From Chloroflexota bacterium (GTDB taxonomy: Bacteria > Chloroflexota > Anaerolineae > B4-G1): DNA of 64,000 bases. The stretch is from the NCBI GenBank assembly GCA_024232355.1, contig JAAEPW010000660.1, positions 1-64,000 of the forward strand, given 5' to 3'. Both the position numbers and the translations under genes were made by a program. Shown here one piece after another: positions 54,647 through 63,974 of this stretch. The notes under the pieces were generated by a model. It saw nothing but the letters and a program-made list of their open reading frames with translations, was not told the origin of the DNA and did not search any database. The first letter of the stretch is position 1. Every line of letters starts with the position of its first letter.

Positions 54647-57600
54647 GTGTCTATTTCAAGTCCCCCAAAGAAAAAAGCCCACATCCTAACACGGCTCTTT
54701 TCTATCCAGCCAGGGAAGGAAAAGAAAACCATCCTGCTCTATGGCCTATTCTTTGCGTTCTGGCTTGGTCTCCGATGGGGAGATACCGCCAGCTATGCGC
54801 TCTTTCTGGACAACAGTGGAGCCGAGGGATTATCCCTGATCTTTATCGGCAACGCAGTACTCGCTTTCACCATCGGACTGGTATACAACTCATTTGCGGG
54901 CCGCGTCAACAACGAACGGCTCTTGCTGGTGTTACTGGGAGCAACCATTCTATGGCTCTCGTCTGTTCAAGTCTTGCTCCTGAATACGAATGAGGCAATC
55001 AGCTTTGTTTATCCTTACTATTACCTGGTTTCCGGTGCCGTTGCCGACCTCACCGTCCTGCACATTCTAAACTATATCAGCGACTTTTATGATACCCGCG
55101 CAGCGAAACGCGCACTGCCATTTTTGCTCTCTACAGGATTTATCGGCGCAATCGTGGCAGGCGTCACTATTCAGCCCATCCCCTCACAGTACACGCCGCT
55201 AGCCTGGATCGCGTGCGTTTTGGTGATGATCGCCTTTGTGGTTCTCATCCGGCGGCTGCTGCCCACAGAAATCAAGCGAATTGAGCAACGGCGGCAAGCA
55301 AGCCATAATAGACGCCAGAGCAGCAAAAGTGGCCTGGAAAATCTCCGTGCCGGATTTCGCTTTGTGCGCACGTCCGGTATCCTGCGTTGGCTGACGCTCG
55401 CAACCCTAATATACATCATACTCATGAATCTACTCGCCTTTCAAGCCAGCCAGGTCTTTGACACCGCATTCCAAGATCGACCAGGTGATGATCTCAAGAA
55501 ATTTCTCGGCCAGGTTGACGGAATATCGAACATTGTTGGGTTGGTTCTGGCGCAATTCGCATTTAGGCCTCTATTGTCTCGTCTCGGCGTCGGAATCACC
55601 AATATGGTTTTTCCGTTCATCAACTTGCTGGCTCTGGGCACCCTGGGATTCTTTCCGCACCAGCAAACAGCCGTTTTCGGGCGGTTGACAAATCGTATTT
55701 TCAAAAAAGCCTTTCGCAATCCAGTGGACGCCCTACTCTACAACAGCGTGCCACAAAACATCAAGACCCTCGGTCGGGGTTTTGTCAACGGCCTGGTGGT
55801 GCCTCTCGGCACACTGATGGCCGGGCTCCTGGTGTATGCTATACGAGAGAACTGGCTTACGCTCAAGACATTGACAACCCTAAGCCTATCGCTTGGCATA
55901 GCTTATGTGTTCATCGCACTTCGTGTACGCAAGGAATACACACAAGCACTAGCAGACATGCTGGCCCAAGACGAATTGAGCGTTTTTTACGCCGCCAGCC
56001 AAGCCGATACCGAATGGCTCGATCCAGCAACAATCGAGTTACTCTATCACAGACTAGACACGACCGAGGACGATCACGCACTCGTTCTCCTGGCCGAGTT
56101 GTTGTACAATCTGGAAGGACATAAAGCGCTCGGATACTTGCAACAACTGGCACTGCAACGGGGTCCCCAAGTGCGTGCCAGGATCATTCGCGCGCTAGGC
56201 CACGATTGGATCGGTGACCCTGACGTACGCACGCTCTGCCTGGAAGGGTTGAGCGATTCGAACCTTGAGGTACGGCAGGCCGCCGCAATTGCCTTGGCCG
56301 AAAGCCCCAACGCTGCCCACGACGAGACGGTGTTGAGCTATTTTCGGGCCCGGATGAACGATCCAGACGAAACGATCCAAGCCAGCGTCATTCCGGTATT
56401 GATGGCATCGGGCGATTTTCATTACTATGCGCCCGCTGTCAAGATTCTGTCCGACTGGTTGTCGCTCCAAGCCAACGTCCACCACCGGACTTTTGGGCTG
56501 CGCGTACTGTTCAAGATGGGGAACGAGCGTATGGCACGCACCCTGGTGCGTCACCTGAATGATCGGTCACCGCTTGTGCGCAGGCAAGCCGCCGAGATCC
56601 TGGGCCAACTGACAATCTACTCGTCACAGACAGATTTTATAACCTGGGGCATACACGCACTGCGCAGATTATTATCCGACGCTGATACTGACGTCCAGTT
56701 GGTCGCCATCAACAATCTAGGGCAGATACGGAGTGTCAAGGCCAGCAAAGCACTGATGGTCGCTTTAAGCAACAGATCGTTCGAGGTGCGCCAACAAGCC
56801 TGTGCCGCTATGCAAATCGTCATCAAACCAGAACTCCAACAGGCCCTCAACAGTGACAATCCATACCTCGTCGAAAGCGCCGCCTTTATGCTCGCTCGCG
56901 CCAATCGCCGCCACGTCAGGCTCCAAGCTCGGCTCCGCATCAACGAGCATATCGATACGTTGATTCGTGAGGCATACCGCCTCCATTATGAATGCGTATC
57001 CCTCGCAACAATTGACACCGATGGCGCGCACTTGTTGATTGTGACACTGCAAGAAGAAGCCGACCAGTTGATCGAACGTGTCCTGTGGCTGGCGGGCGCC
57101 ACCAGTGGAGAAGAAAAGGCTCGCGCAGTTCGACAGGGCCTGCAAAGCACTGATTCTCTGACCCAAATCAACGCCGCCGAGACGCTAGAGGCCATCACCT
57201 CACCAAAAACTGCCCGCCTGGTCACACCCATGTACGATGGCACGCCATTGCCTAAATTGGCACAGACCGGGCAAGATGTGCTGGGCCTGTCACCGCCAGA
57301 GCTGTGGGAAATTTTTTGCCGGGTATGGCCCCAACTCGTGAACGAAACCTTTGCCTGCGAAACGGACCTATACCAGCCCACGCCAGATCGCGGCGCTTGG
57401 CTGACGGCGACTGCGATGTACACCCTGTTGGAAATGGTGGACGCAAAACATCCGAGCGATGCACGTCTCTCTCTTCCTCGCATCCACCTAATCGCACAAA
57501 AGATGCTCAACGCAAGCTTTCCTATAGTGCGAGAGACGGCTCAACTGGTTTTGGATCAACTCGATTCTACCGATGAATCCTCGACAAACATTCACGAGGT

Positions 57601-58126
57601 GGAGCAACCCATGTTAACTATTATCGAAAAAGTAATTTCCCTCAGAAAAATCCAAGCTTTTCAAAATATGAGCATTGATGAATTACGCCTCTTGGCCGAC
57701 ATTAGCGAGGAAGCGACGTATAGCAAAGGGCAGCAGATTCTCATCGAAGGTGAACGAGGAGATGCCCTGTACGTCATCATCAATGGAAAGGTATCGGTTC
57801 AACGCAAAACCGACTGGGATATTACCCCTGGGGACATCACCTATCTGGCCGCTCTTGGTCCCGGCGAGTACTTTGCCGAAATGTCCCTTTTTGACGACGC
57901 GCCTCACTCTGCCGACGTTGTTGCACTTGAGGACACCGAGCTTTTAGCCGTACGCCAAGCGCCGCTCGTCGCCGTGATCAAACAGCGCCCTGAACTGGCA
58001 CTGGGGTTGTTCAAGGTGCTCAGCCAGCGCCTGCGCCAGGCGAATGAGGTCATTGCCCAAACACAGGGCGAGTATATCGACGAGATTCCGACGAGTATCA
58101 GTAGCCATGACTCAAATACAGAGTAA
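54647..58126 (+). CDS. nucleotide-transporter-like membrane protein with HEAT repeats and cNMP-fold domain
   Basis: The product is 1159 residues. Residues 1-430 hold about 10-12 membrane helices resembling the Npt/ATP-ADP antiporter and MFS group (YGLFFAFWLGLRWGDTASYALFL). Residues about 470-900 are HEAT-like repeats (VRQAAAIALAES; VRRQAAEILGQL; VQLVAINNLGQI). Residues about 1010-1130 are a cyclic-nucleotide-binding-fold domain (GQQILIEGERGDALYVIINGKV; GPGEYFAEMSLFDDAPHSA). There the Arg that normally holds the cyclic phosphate is His1087, so cAMP binding is uncertain. It begins at GTG with AAGGAG upstream, 55 bp after the shortened nSTAND1, and closes the operon. Confidence 0.78.
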   Translation: MSISSPPKKKAHILTRLFSIQPGKEKKTILLYGLFFAFWLGLRWGDTASYALFLDNSGAEGLSLIFIGNAVLAFTIGLVYNSFAGRVNNERLLLVLLGATILWLSSVQVLLLNTNEAISFVYPYYYLVSGAVADLTVLHILNYISDFYDTRAAKRALPFLLSTGFIGAIVAGVTIQPIPSQYTPLAWIACVLVMIAFVVLIRRLLPTEIKRIEQRRQASHNRRQSSKSGLENLRAGFRFVRTSGILRWLTLATLIYIILMNLLAFQASQVFDTAFQDRPGDDLKKFLGQVDGISNIVGLVLAQFAFRPLLSRLGVGITNMVFPFINLLALGTLGFFPHQQTAVFGRLTNRIFKKAFRNPVDALLYNSVPQNIKTLGRGFVNGLVVPLGTLMAGLLVYAIRENWLTLKTLTTLSLSLGIAYVFIALRVRKEYTQALADMLAQDELSVFYAASQADTEWLDPATIELLYHRLDTTEDDHALVLLAELLYNLEGHKALGYLQQLALQRGPQVRARIIRALGHDWIGDPDVRTLCLEGLSDSNLEVRQAAAIALAESPNAAHDETVLSYFRARMNDPDETIQASVIPVLMASGDFHYYAPAVKILSDWLSLQANVHHRTFGLRVLFKMGNERMARTLVRHLNDRSPLVRRQAAEILGQLTIYSSQTDFITWGIHALRRLLSDADTDVQLVAINNLGQIRSVKASKALMVALSNRSFEVRQQACAAMQIVIKPELQQALNSDNPYLVESAAFMLARANRRHVRLQARLRINEHIDTLIREAYRLHYECVSLATIDTDGAHLLIVTLQEEADQLIERVLWLAGATSGEEKARAVRQGLQSTDSLTQINAAETLEAITSPKTARLVTPMYDGTPLPKLAQTGQDVLGLSPPELWEIFCRVWPQLVNETFACETDLYQPTPDRGAWLTATAMYTLLEMVDAKHPSDARLSLPRIHLIAQKMLNASFPIVRETAQLVLDQLDSTDESSTNIHEVEQPMLTIIEKVISLRKIQAFQNMSIDELRLLADISEEATYSKGQQILIEGERGDALYVIINGKVSVQRKTDWDITPGDITYLAALGPGEYFAEMSLFDDAPHSADVVALEDTELLAVRQAPLVAVIKQRPELALGLFKVLSQRLRQANEVIAQTQGEYIDEIPTSISSHDSNTE

Positions 58127-58200
58127 GGGAATTCCAGAAAAACAAGTATCCCACCAATTGATTTCGCTAGTCTAATTCTTGGAGCAAATCAGGTGTTTTA

Positions 58201-58299
58201 TGGGAATTCCTCAAGCTTTTCCGCCTTTTTCGTAGCGTTTTTATACTTGTAACCTGCTTTCTCTGCCAAGTTTGGGACAACTTGAAAACTGGAAAAGCC
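58201..58299 (+). repeat. hairpin repeat, copy B
   Basis: Its ends (GGAATTCCTCAAGCTTTTCC and TTGAAAACTGGAAAAGCC) match the reverse complement of 36258-36318, with about 40 extra bases in the middle. The right end joins a small stem (AAAAGCCTAAAGGCTTTT) that may terminate transcription. The remainder of the gap 58127-58468 shows the promoter listed next and no gene. Confidence 0.55.
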
Positions 58300-58309
58300 T
58301 AAAGGCTTT

Positions 58310-58338
58310 TTGCATTCCCAGAGTCCTTGTGCTATACT
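58310..58338 (+). promoter_or_regulatory. promoter of the protease-serpin operon
   Basis: TTGCAT, 17 bp ending TTGTGC, TATACT. Core and -35 are the same as at 36419-36446. Leader to the ATG at 58469 is about 125 nt. Confidence 0.6.
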
Positions 58339-58468
58339 TTTACTTGCCTCACGACTTGAATACTGTAACCTGAAATTTGATCCCAGAATTAGATGGCCTG
58401 TACGATCATCTGGATACTAGTCTTTTCAATTGTATAAGAACAGCTTTTCAATCAATCAAGGAGGAACA

Positions 58469-61030
58469 ATGAGCGATCTATTGTTTTTTAACGGTGTTAA
58501 TGGGACAACCGGAGGATACGGACTCAAACCAATGACGACCGAATCGCTGTCCGATCAAATCCTGAACGCCCAGTTCGCCGAATCAAAAAAACTCAAGGAA
58601 CTGCAAGAAAAGCTCAAAAACGATAAAAAAAACAAAAAAATGGTTATGCAAATCGTCGAGGTGCTCACCAAGAGAGCGGTTCAAGAGCCAGGAGAGAAAA
58701 CGGCTTCCCAAAGTGAATGGCTCGATGCATTGGCAACAGAACTCTTTATCTGGATCACGCAAAGCAAGAGCACAGAATCTGGACAGGTCAAGGCCCTCGC
58801 CAAAAAGCTCGAACAAGATGCCGTAAAAACAATCATGTTGATCGTCGAGTTGCTGGGAAGTAACCAGAAGAAGAAACTATCAGAATTTCTTTTGGATAAA
58901 GCACCAGACGACAGTGAGACACTCAAAGAAAAATTAAAGCAGGACACCATGCACAAGATCACCGAGATACAGAAAGGACAGCTCGGTGAGAGCAATGTCA
59001 CGGCCTTGGATAGCGGCGCTCAAGACGTACGAAAAAATTGGCTACGAACGTTTACCCAGGAATTAAGATCTTTGCAGATCGAATCGCTAAAATCGCTCCC
59101 AGAAGTGACAGGCGTCATCAAGGGCCCACTTGACAAACTGATTGAAGCGTTACAAGCATTACCCGATCAGGCCCGTGGTTCCCAGGGCGATTGGATTGAG
59201 GCGTTGGTTGCCAAACTGCAAGACCTGAGCGCGCAAGGTGATAAAGCACCGTGGGGTAAAGTAGTTGATAGCTTGTTCACAGGATTAGAACCGCTAATAA
59301 TAAACACGGACGACAATGTATCATGGAAAAACCATTTGTTCAGCGTCGAGTTAGATCTGCAAAGTGATTTGGAGGAATGTACCCTTTCGGACGAGTTCCG
59401 CCAAAAGTTCCAAGACCACAAAATCTCGCTGTCGGAGGATAACGTTACCGTCGAGTTAAAAGAGGAAAGCGGTCTATGGCAAATACGCGACGTAGGCAAA
59501 AAATACACTGTAGAAAAAACAGACGAGACGCTAATCATATACACGAGGAAAAACCTACTAGAAGCCATACATAAATGGTTGGGAACATTACACAACGCAG
59601 TAGGTCACCTTGGAGCCGTAGAATGGGTCGACCCCGCGAAACTCAACCAGGCCGGTTGGGGCATCATTTTTCCCGCCAAGATGGTGGCCGAGCATCGGGA
59701 AGCGATCAAAAAAGCGCTGGCACCGCTGTTGCGGCTGCGGTTGCTGCAAGTAGATTTTCACGATTTTGAAATACAAGACAGTTACTATGATGTGGATGGT
59801 TCCAATCCGACCGAATTGTCCGAGCTGTTGGACATTCGCCTAGACAATGAATTTCACCCCAAATATCAAGAGTATTTCCGGCTCTATGAGGGCAAGGACG
59901 GCTATCGTCCCAACGACACCGCCAGCAAATTTCTAACCAGATTTGGCGCCCGCGCATCCGACCCCGCTGATCCAGAAAAAGTACCCTATTACCTGCTGCT
60001 CGTGGGCACCCCCGAAGAAATCCCCTTTGACTTTCAATACGCCCTCGACGTACAATACGCCGTGGGTCGGATTGATTTTGGCGACAACTATGCCGCATAT
60101 GAGAACTATGCCCGCAATGTCGTCGCTGCCGAGAGAGGTGGTTTTGAGCAAACGGCCAAGGTGACTTTCTTTGGCGTGTCCAGCCAGGATGATACGTCCA
60201 CCGAGTCCAGCTCGAAACATCTGATCGAGCCCCTGTACGAACACTTTGGTGACAAGGCGTTGGACGAGTCGTGGGAATTTGAACATATCCCGCCGGAGCA
60301 GGCCACAAAAGCAGGGCTTTTGAATCTGATGAAAGAGGCCCCCCCGGCATTTCTGCTCACCGCCAGTCACGGGATGGAATTCGACATGGACGATCCCAAA
60401 AAGCGCCAGGAGAAAAATCAAGGCGCGCTGTTGTGCAGCGATTGGCCCGGGCCGAATGCCTGGCGGGGAGACATTCCGGCAGACCATTATCTATCGGGGC
60501 AGGATGTCCGGGACAATGGGGATGCGATCAATCTCCGGGGTATGATCGCCTTTCTCTTTGCCTGCTATGGCGCTGGCACCCCGCTCTACGACGAATACTA
60601 CAAACAAGCTTTCAAAGAAAAAGGTAAAGTCATCACCGAACGTCCCTTTGTAGCAGACTTACCCAAGGCGATGTTGAGCCTGCAAGAGGGAAGCGCGCTA
60701 GCCGTCGTGGGGCACGTCGAACGGGCTTGGGGGACTTCGTTTTTGGGTGCAGAAGCCGGAAAATCCCGCAAGAGCGAATACGTAGCAGTCTTTGAAAGCG
60801 CCATCGAGCGCTTGCTCAAGGGACATCCCATTGGATCGGCGATGGACTATTTCAACGTGCGCTATGCGGCGCTCTCCACCGAACTAACCGTTGCCTATGA
60901 CAACAGCACCTTTAACCCAGATCCCTACGAACTGGCCGGGTTATGGACCGCAAACAACGATGCCCGTGGGTATGTCATCATTGGCGATCCCGCTGTGCGC
61001 CTGGGTGCAGCCAAGACGGAGGAGAAATAG
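58469..61030 (+). CDS. clan-CD (C25/caspase-like) protease, long form
   Basis: About 853 residues. A short N-terminal tag (FFNGVNGTTGGYGLKPMT) is followed by about 350 residues of charged helices (KLKELQEKLKNDKKNKK and similar). The C-terminal 450 residues form a caspase-hemoglobinase-like fold: YYLLLVGTPEEIPF, FLLTASHGMEF with His634, FLFACYGAG with Cys699, LAVVGHVERAWG, and the terminal ARGYVIIGDPAVRL that recalls gingipain-type C25 enzymes. The His/Cys dyad is intact, so proteolysis is expected; specificity is unknown. There is no signal peptide, so it acts in the cytoplasm. GGAGG lies six bases before the ATG. A serpin-like gene follows after 19 bp. Confidence 0.78.
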   Translation: MSDLLFFNGVNGTTGGYGLKPMTTESLSDQILNAQFAESKKLKELQEKLKNDKKNKKMVMQIVEVLTKRAVQEPGEKTASQSEWLDALATELFIWITQSKSTESGQVKALAKKLEQDAVKTIMLIVELLGSNQKKKLSEFLLDKAPDDSETLKEKLKQDTMHKITEIQKGQLGESNVTALDSGAQDVRKNWLRTFTQELRSLQIESLKSLPEVTGVIKGPLDKLIEALQALPDQARGSQGDWIEALVAKLQDLSAQGDKAPWGKVVDSLFTGLEPLIINTDDNVSWKNHLFSVELDLQSDLEECTLSDEFRQKFQDHKISLSEDNVTVELKEESGLWQIRDVGKKYTVEKTDETLIIYTRKNLLEAIHKWLGTLHNAVGHLGAVEWVDPAKLNQAGWGIIFPAKMVAEHREAIKKALAPLLRLRLLQVDFHDFEIQDSYYDVDGSNPTELSELLDIRLDNEFHPKYQEYFRLYEGKDGYRPNDTASKFLTRFGARASDPADPEKVPYYLLLVGTPEEIPFDFQYALDVQYAVGRIDFGDNYAAYENYARNVVAAERGGFEQTAKVTFFGVSSQDDTSTESSSKHLIEPLYEHFGDKALDESWEFEHIPPEQATKAGLLNLMKEAPPAFLLTASHGMEFDMDDPKKRQEKNQGALLCSDWPGPNAWRGDIPADHYLSGQDVRDNGDAINLRGMIAFLFACYGAGTPLYDEYYKQAFKEKGKVITERPFVADLPKAMLSLQEGSALAVVGHVERAWGTSFLGAEAGKSRKSEYVAVFESAIERLLKGHPIGSAMDYFNVRYAALSTELTVAYDNSTFNPDPYELAGLWTANNDARGYVIIGDPAVRLGAAKTEEK

Positions 61031-61049
61031 CCAAAGGATTTCGACAACA

Positions 61050-62156
61050 ATGACGCACACACATTTATCAGATCAAATTTCATCAGACGAGCTTGGTCAA
61101 ACGACCATCACTGCGCATCTAGAATCAGAGATCGTTTCTGGCAAAAACTTGCTCTATTGCGCTGCCTTTCAACTCGCCTGGAACCAACTTGGCGACGATA
61201 TCCTGGGGAGCAATGTCCAACTTGAAGGCGACCCCGACATCGCACAGGCGCTCAACAGACGATTGGTCAACAAGGAGGATATCGCTGAGAATTGCTACCT
61301 GGCAATGGCAGGGTTCAATCGAGATGGTATTGTGAAACGAATCGAGCAGACGCTTGAGAAAAAATTTGGTCGCTCTCCCGGGGTGAGCATCACACTCCAA
61401 CACCCCAATGACTTTCTCGCTTATGCCTTTTTGGAAAAGAGTCTACCTTTTGACACCGAATTCGAGGTATTTGAGGTCCCACTGGTTTTCAGTGACGGAG
61501 CCGAGCTGCAATCCTTTGGCATCGAAAAAGACAATACCCCCGCTGATCAGGTTGTAATTTTGGACTATCGGCATCCTGATGACTTTGTTCTCAAGTTGCA
61601 AGCATCGGAAAAAGCTGACGAAATGCTAGACTTGTTCGACAAAATACCGGATCAGCCCAGGATTACGGATGACATTATTCTGGCCAAGGTCACTCCTCAG
61701 GCAACGCTTTTGGAGACCATTGACACCGTGATGTCCCGGACCAGCGAGGAGGCACGCGAACAGGCCCGCCGGGCAGCTCACCGGGCGGGCAAACGTCCCT
61801 TTGAACTCTTGTCACCCAAGTTGGACCTCAACAGATACGAAGCGTTACAGATACCAAAAATCAACCTAAACATCTTGCATGGGTACACAGAGCTTGTTGG
61901 CAGAGATTTTCTCAACAAGGGCTTTGAGGGATACTATATCACAAAAGCCCTACAAGCCATCCAATTCAAACTGGATGAAAAAGGCGCCGATTTGCGTTCA
62001 GATGCTGCTATTTATGGGACTTTGGGTGCAATTGAAGAGCCGAGAAGATTCATTTTCGACAAACCGTTCTTGCTCTGTTTGAAAGAAAAAATGTCACGAT
62101 ATCCCTACTTGGCGATATGGGTCGGCAACTCGGAATTGTTGGTCCAAGCACAGTGA
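61050..62156 (+). CDS. serpin-like protein
   Basis: About 368 residues, the usual serpin length. An N-terminal helix (NLLYCAAFQLAWNQL) and a middle (DFLAYAFLEKSLPF...VFSDGAELQSFGI...VVILDYRHPDDFVLKL) fit strands 3A, 2B and 3B. IPKINLNILHGYTELVGRDF fits the LPKF-type strand. YYITKALQAIQFKLDEKGAD fits the hinge with Glu310-Lys-Gly, and FIFDKPFLLCLKE (338-340 KPF) fits the strand before the C-terminus, close to the spacing in alpha-1-antitrypsin. The proximal hinge has Arg and Asp where inhibitory serpins carry small residues, so inhibition by the classical loop insertion is uncertain. There is no signal peptide. It lies between two caspase-like proteases, which suggests it controls them; serpins such as CrmA do inhibit clan-CD enzymes. 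Confidence 0.65.
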   Translation: MTHTHLSDQISSDELGQTTITAHLESEIVSGKNLLYCAAFQLAWNQLGDDILGSNVQLEGDPDIAQALNRRLVNKEDIAENCYLAMAGFNRDGIVKRIEQTLEKKFGRSPGVSITLQHPNDFLAYAFLEKSLPFDTEFEVFEVPLVFSDGAELQSFGIEKDNTPADQVVILDYRHPDDFVLKLQASEKADEMLDLFDKIPDQPRITDDIILAKVTPQATLLETIDTVMSRTSEEAREQARRAAHRAGKRPFELLSPKLDLNRYEALQIPKINLNILHGYTELVGRDFLNKGFEGYYITKALQAIQFKLDEKGADLRSDAAIYGTLGAIEEPRRFIFDKPFLLCLKEKMSRYPYLAIWVGNSELLVQAQ

Positions 62157-62170
62157 TTTGGTCACAAAGG

Positions 62171-62210
62171 AAACATCTGTGTCTAGTCGATTTAGGGAAC
62201 TAGATGTTTT
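62171..62210 (+). terminator. hairpin after the serpin-like gene
   Basis: AAACAT + CTAGT pairs with ACTAG + ATGTTT (with a bulge), followed by TTC. It is weak because of low G+C, but its position 15 bp after the stop fits a terminator or attenuator. Confidence 0.4.
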
Positions 62211-62223
62211 CTAGCAAAGTATA

Positions 62224-62238
62224 GGCACTCCTAGTGCC
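62224..62238. promoter_or_regulatory. short perfect palindrome in the leader of the second protease
   Basis: GGCACT-CCT-AGTGCC, a 6-bp inverted repeat about 96 bp before the ATG at 62334. It could be an operator; no partner copy was found in the window. Confidence 0.3.
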
Positions 62239-62333
62239 AACATTTGATAGTGGGCCTTGGTCTGAACCACACATACGGGCGGGGCCGATGCTGTTTGTTC
62301 AACGTAAACAATAAAGACAAAGAAAGGAGACCT

Positions 62334-63974
62334 ATGTCAGAAGAAAAATTCACTTTTAATGGCGTCAACGGTGCGACAGGCGCATCGGGCGTACCAACAA
62401 TGACCGGGGTAGAATTAGCCAACATTATCAAAGGTGAGGAACCACCGGAAAATCAGGGCGAACTAAAGGCCAAGCAAGCGCCAGGCGCTTTTCCGATCAA
62501 ACCCCCGAACGATCCTAGCAGGTTGGATCAAGCGGGATGGGCCGTGATCTTTGGTGCCAAGGACAAGACTACACCAGCGGTCAAAGAAGCCCTTTCAGAT
62601 CTACTGACGCTGCGGCAAGCACAGGCTGGCGAACGATTTCAGATCTATGAAAAGGGTGCTGGCTACCGACCTGGTGAAACCAAGGGCGATTTTTTCAAAC
62701 GCCACAAGGTAGGCCGCGGCCCGGCTGATCCTGAGCAGATGCCCTACTATGTCATGATCGTCGGAAGCCCCGACGACGTTCCTTTTGGATTCCAATACCA
62801 ACTTGACGCGATGCGGGGCGTGGGACGCATTCACTTTGACACGCCAGAAGAATACGCCCAATATGCCCGCAACGTTGTGCTGGCAGAAACCGGGCATGTC
62901 AAGCTTCCACGTCAGGCCACATTTTTCGGCGTGAACAATCCAGACGATGCAGCAACCGATTTGAGCACCAAATATCTGATTGGCCCGTTGCACGAAAAGA
63001 TGAAACAGAAACAGCCATTCGGTCGCACCATAGACGAGGGCGGGGGCGTCAAACGGGAAATCATGTTGGACTGGCAATTTGAACAATTCGTCGCCGAACA
63101 AGCTACCAAGGCCCAACTCGCGAAACTCTTTGGTGGTGATCAGACACCGGCAGTGCTCTTTACCGCCAGCCACGGCATGGAATTCCCGCTGAATGATCCG
63201 CGACAGGTTGCCCACCAGGGAGCCTTGTTGTGCCAAGACTGGCCTGGCCCCAATCAATGGCGGGGCGAGATTCCCCAAGACCTGTACTTTGCCGGTGACG
63301 ATCTGACCAGCGACACTAACGTCCTGGGCCTCGTCGCCCTTCTCTTTGCCTGCTTTGGTGCTGGGACACCGCAACTGGATCAATTTGCCAAACAGGCATT
63401 CAAGGATGAACGCGAGCAAATTGCGCCCCACAACTTTATCGGCGGGTTGCCTAAACGTCTGCTGCTCCAAGGAGCGCTGGCCGTCGTCGGGCACGTGGAA
63501 CGAGCCTGGGGCTATTCGATTGATGCATCGGGAGCCGATGAGACTGGGGTCTTTGAGGACGCGATGCGGGCTTTGCTCAGCGGAGATCGCGTTGGCTGGA
63601 TCACAGAATCAATGAACTTGCGCTATGCCGCATTGGCCACAGAACTCACGACTGATATAGAAGAGTCAGAATGGGACGAAGACTATATAGACGACTATGA
63701 CCTGGCGCAAAAGTGGACGATGCACAACGACGCCCGTGGCTACGTCGTCATTGGTGACCCGGCGGTACAGTCACCCGTGGCTCTACCTACAGAGAGAGAG
63801 AAGGATCGTCCGGCTCTGGATACAACGGTGGATCTCTCTGCCTATTCCGCACCACTTTCCGGAGTTGTAATGTCTCCAGACGAAGAACTGGCCAAGCCTG
63901 ATGATATCTCGGAAACGGACTGGAAGAACACGCCCATCAAAGTAAAAGAGTATATCATCAAACTGCAAGGCTAA
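62334..63974 (+). CDS. clan-CD (C25/caspase-like) protease, short form
   Basis: About 546 residues, a shorter relative of the protein at 58469. It has the same N-terminal tag (FTFNGVNGATGASGVPTMT) but no long helical region. The shared core starts at DQAGWAVIF; then YYVMIVGSPDDVPF, VLFTASHGMEF with His280, LLFACFGAG with Cys340, LAVVGHVERAWG and ARGYVVIGDPAVQS. A C-terminal tail of about 60 residues follows (DPAVQS to the end), with an acidic stretch (EESEWDEDYIDDYD) before the last core strand. Cytoplasmic, probable protease. AAGGAG precedes the ATG. The window ends 26 bp after the stop, so further members of the operon may lie beyond. Confidence 0.78.
   Translation: MSEEKFTFNGVNGATGASGVPTMTGVELANIIKGEEPPENQGELKAKQAPGAFPIKPPNDPSRLDQAGWAVIFGAKDKTTPAVKEALSDLLTLRQAQAGERFQIYEKGAGYRPGETKGDFFKRHKVGRGPADPEQMPYYVMIVGSPDDVPFGFQYQLDAMRGVGRIHFDTPEEYAQYARNVVLAETGHVKLPRQATFFGVNNPDDAATDLSTKYLIGPLHEKMKQKQPFGRTIDEGGGVKREIMLDWQFEQFVAEQATKAQLAKLFGGDQTPAVLFTASHGMEFPLNDPRQVAHQGALLCQDWPGPNQWRGEIPQDLYFAGDDLTSDTNVLGLVALLFACFGAGTPQLDQFAKQAFKDEREQIAPHNFIGGLPKRLLLQGALAVVGHVERAWGYSIDASGADETGVFEDAMRALLSGDRVGWITESMNLRYAALATELTTDIEESEWDEDYIDDYDLAQKWTMHNDARGYVVIGDPAVQSPVALPTEREKDRPALDTTVDLSAYSAPLSGVVMSPDEELAKPDDISETDWKNTPIKVKEYIIKLQG

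Noticed and set aside
36258..58299. Prophage or integrative element
   Set aside because: No integrase, phage structural gene, relaxase or tRNA att site is visible; only the inverted hairpin repeats suggest borders.
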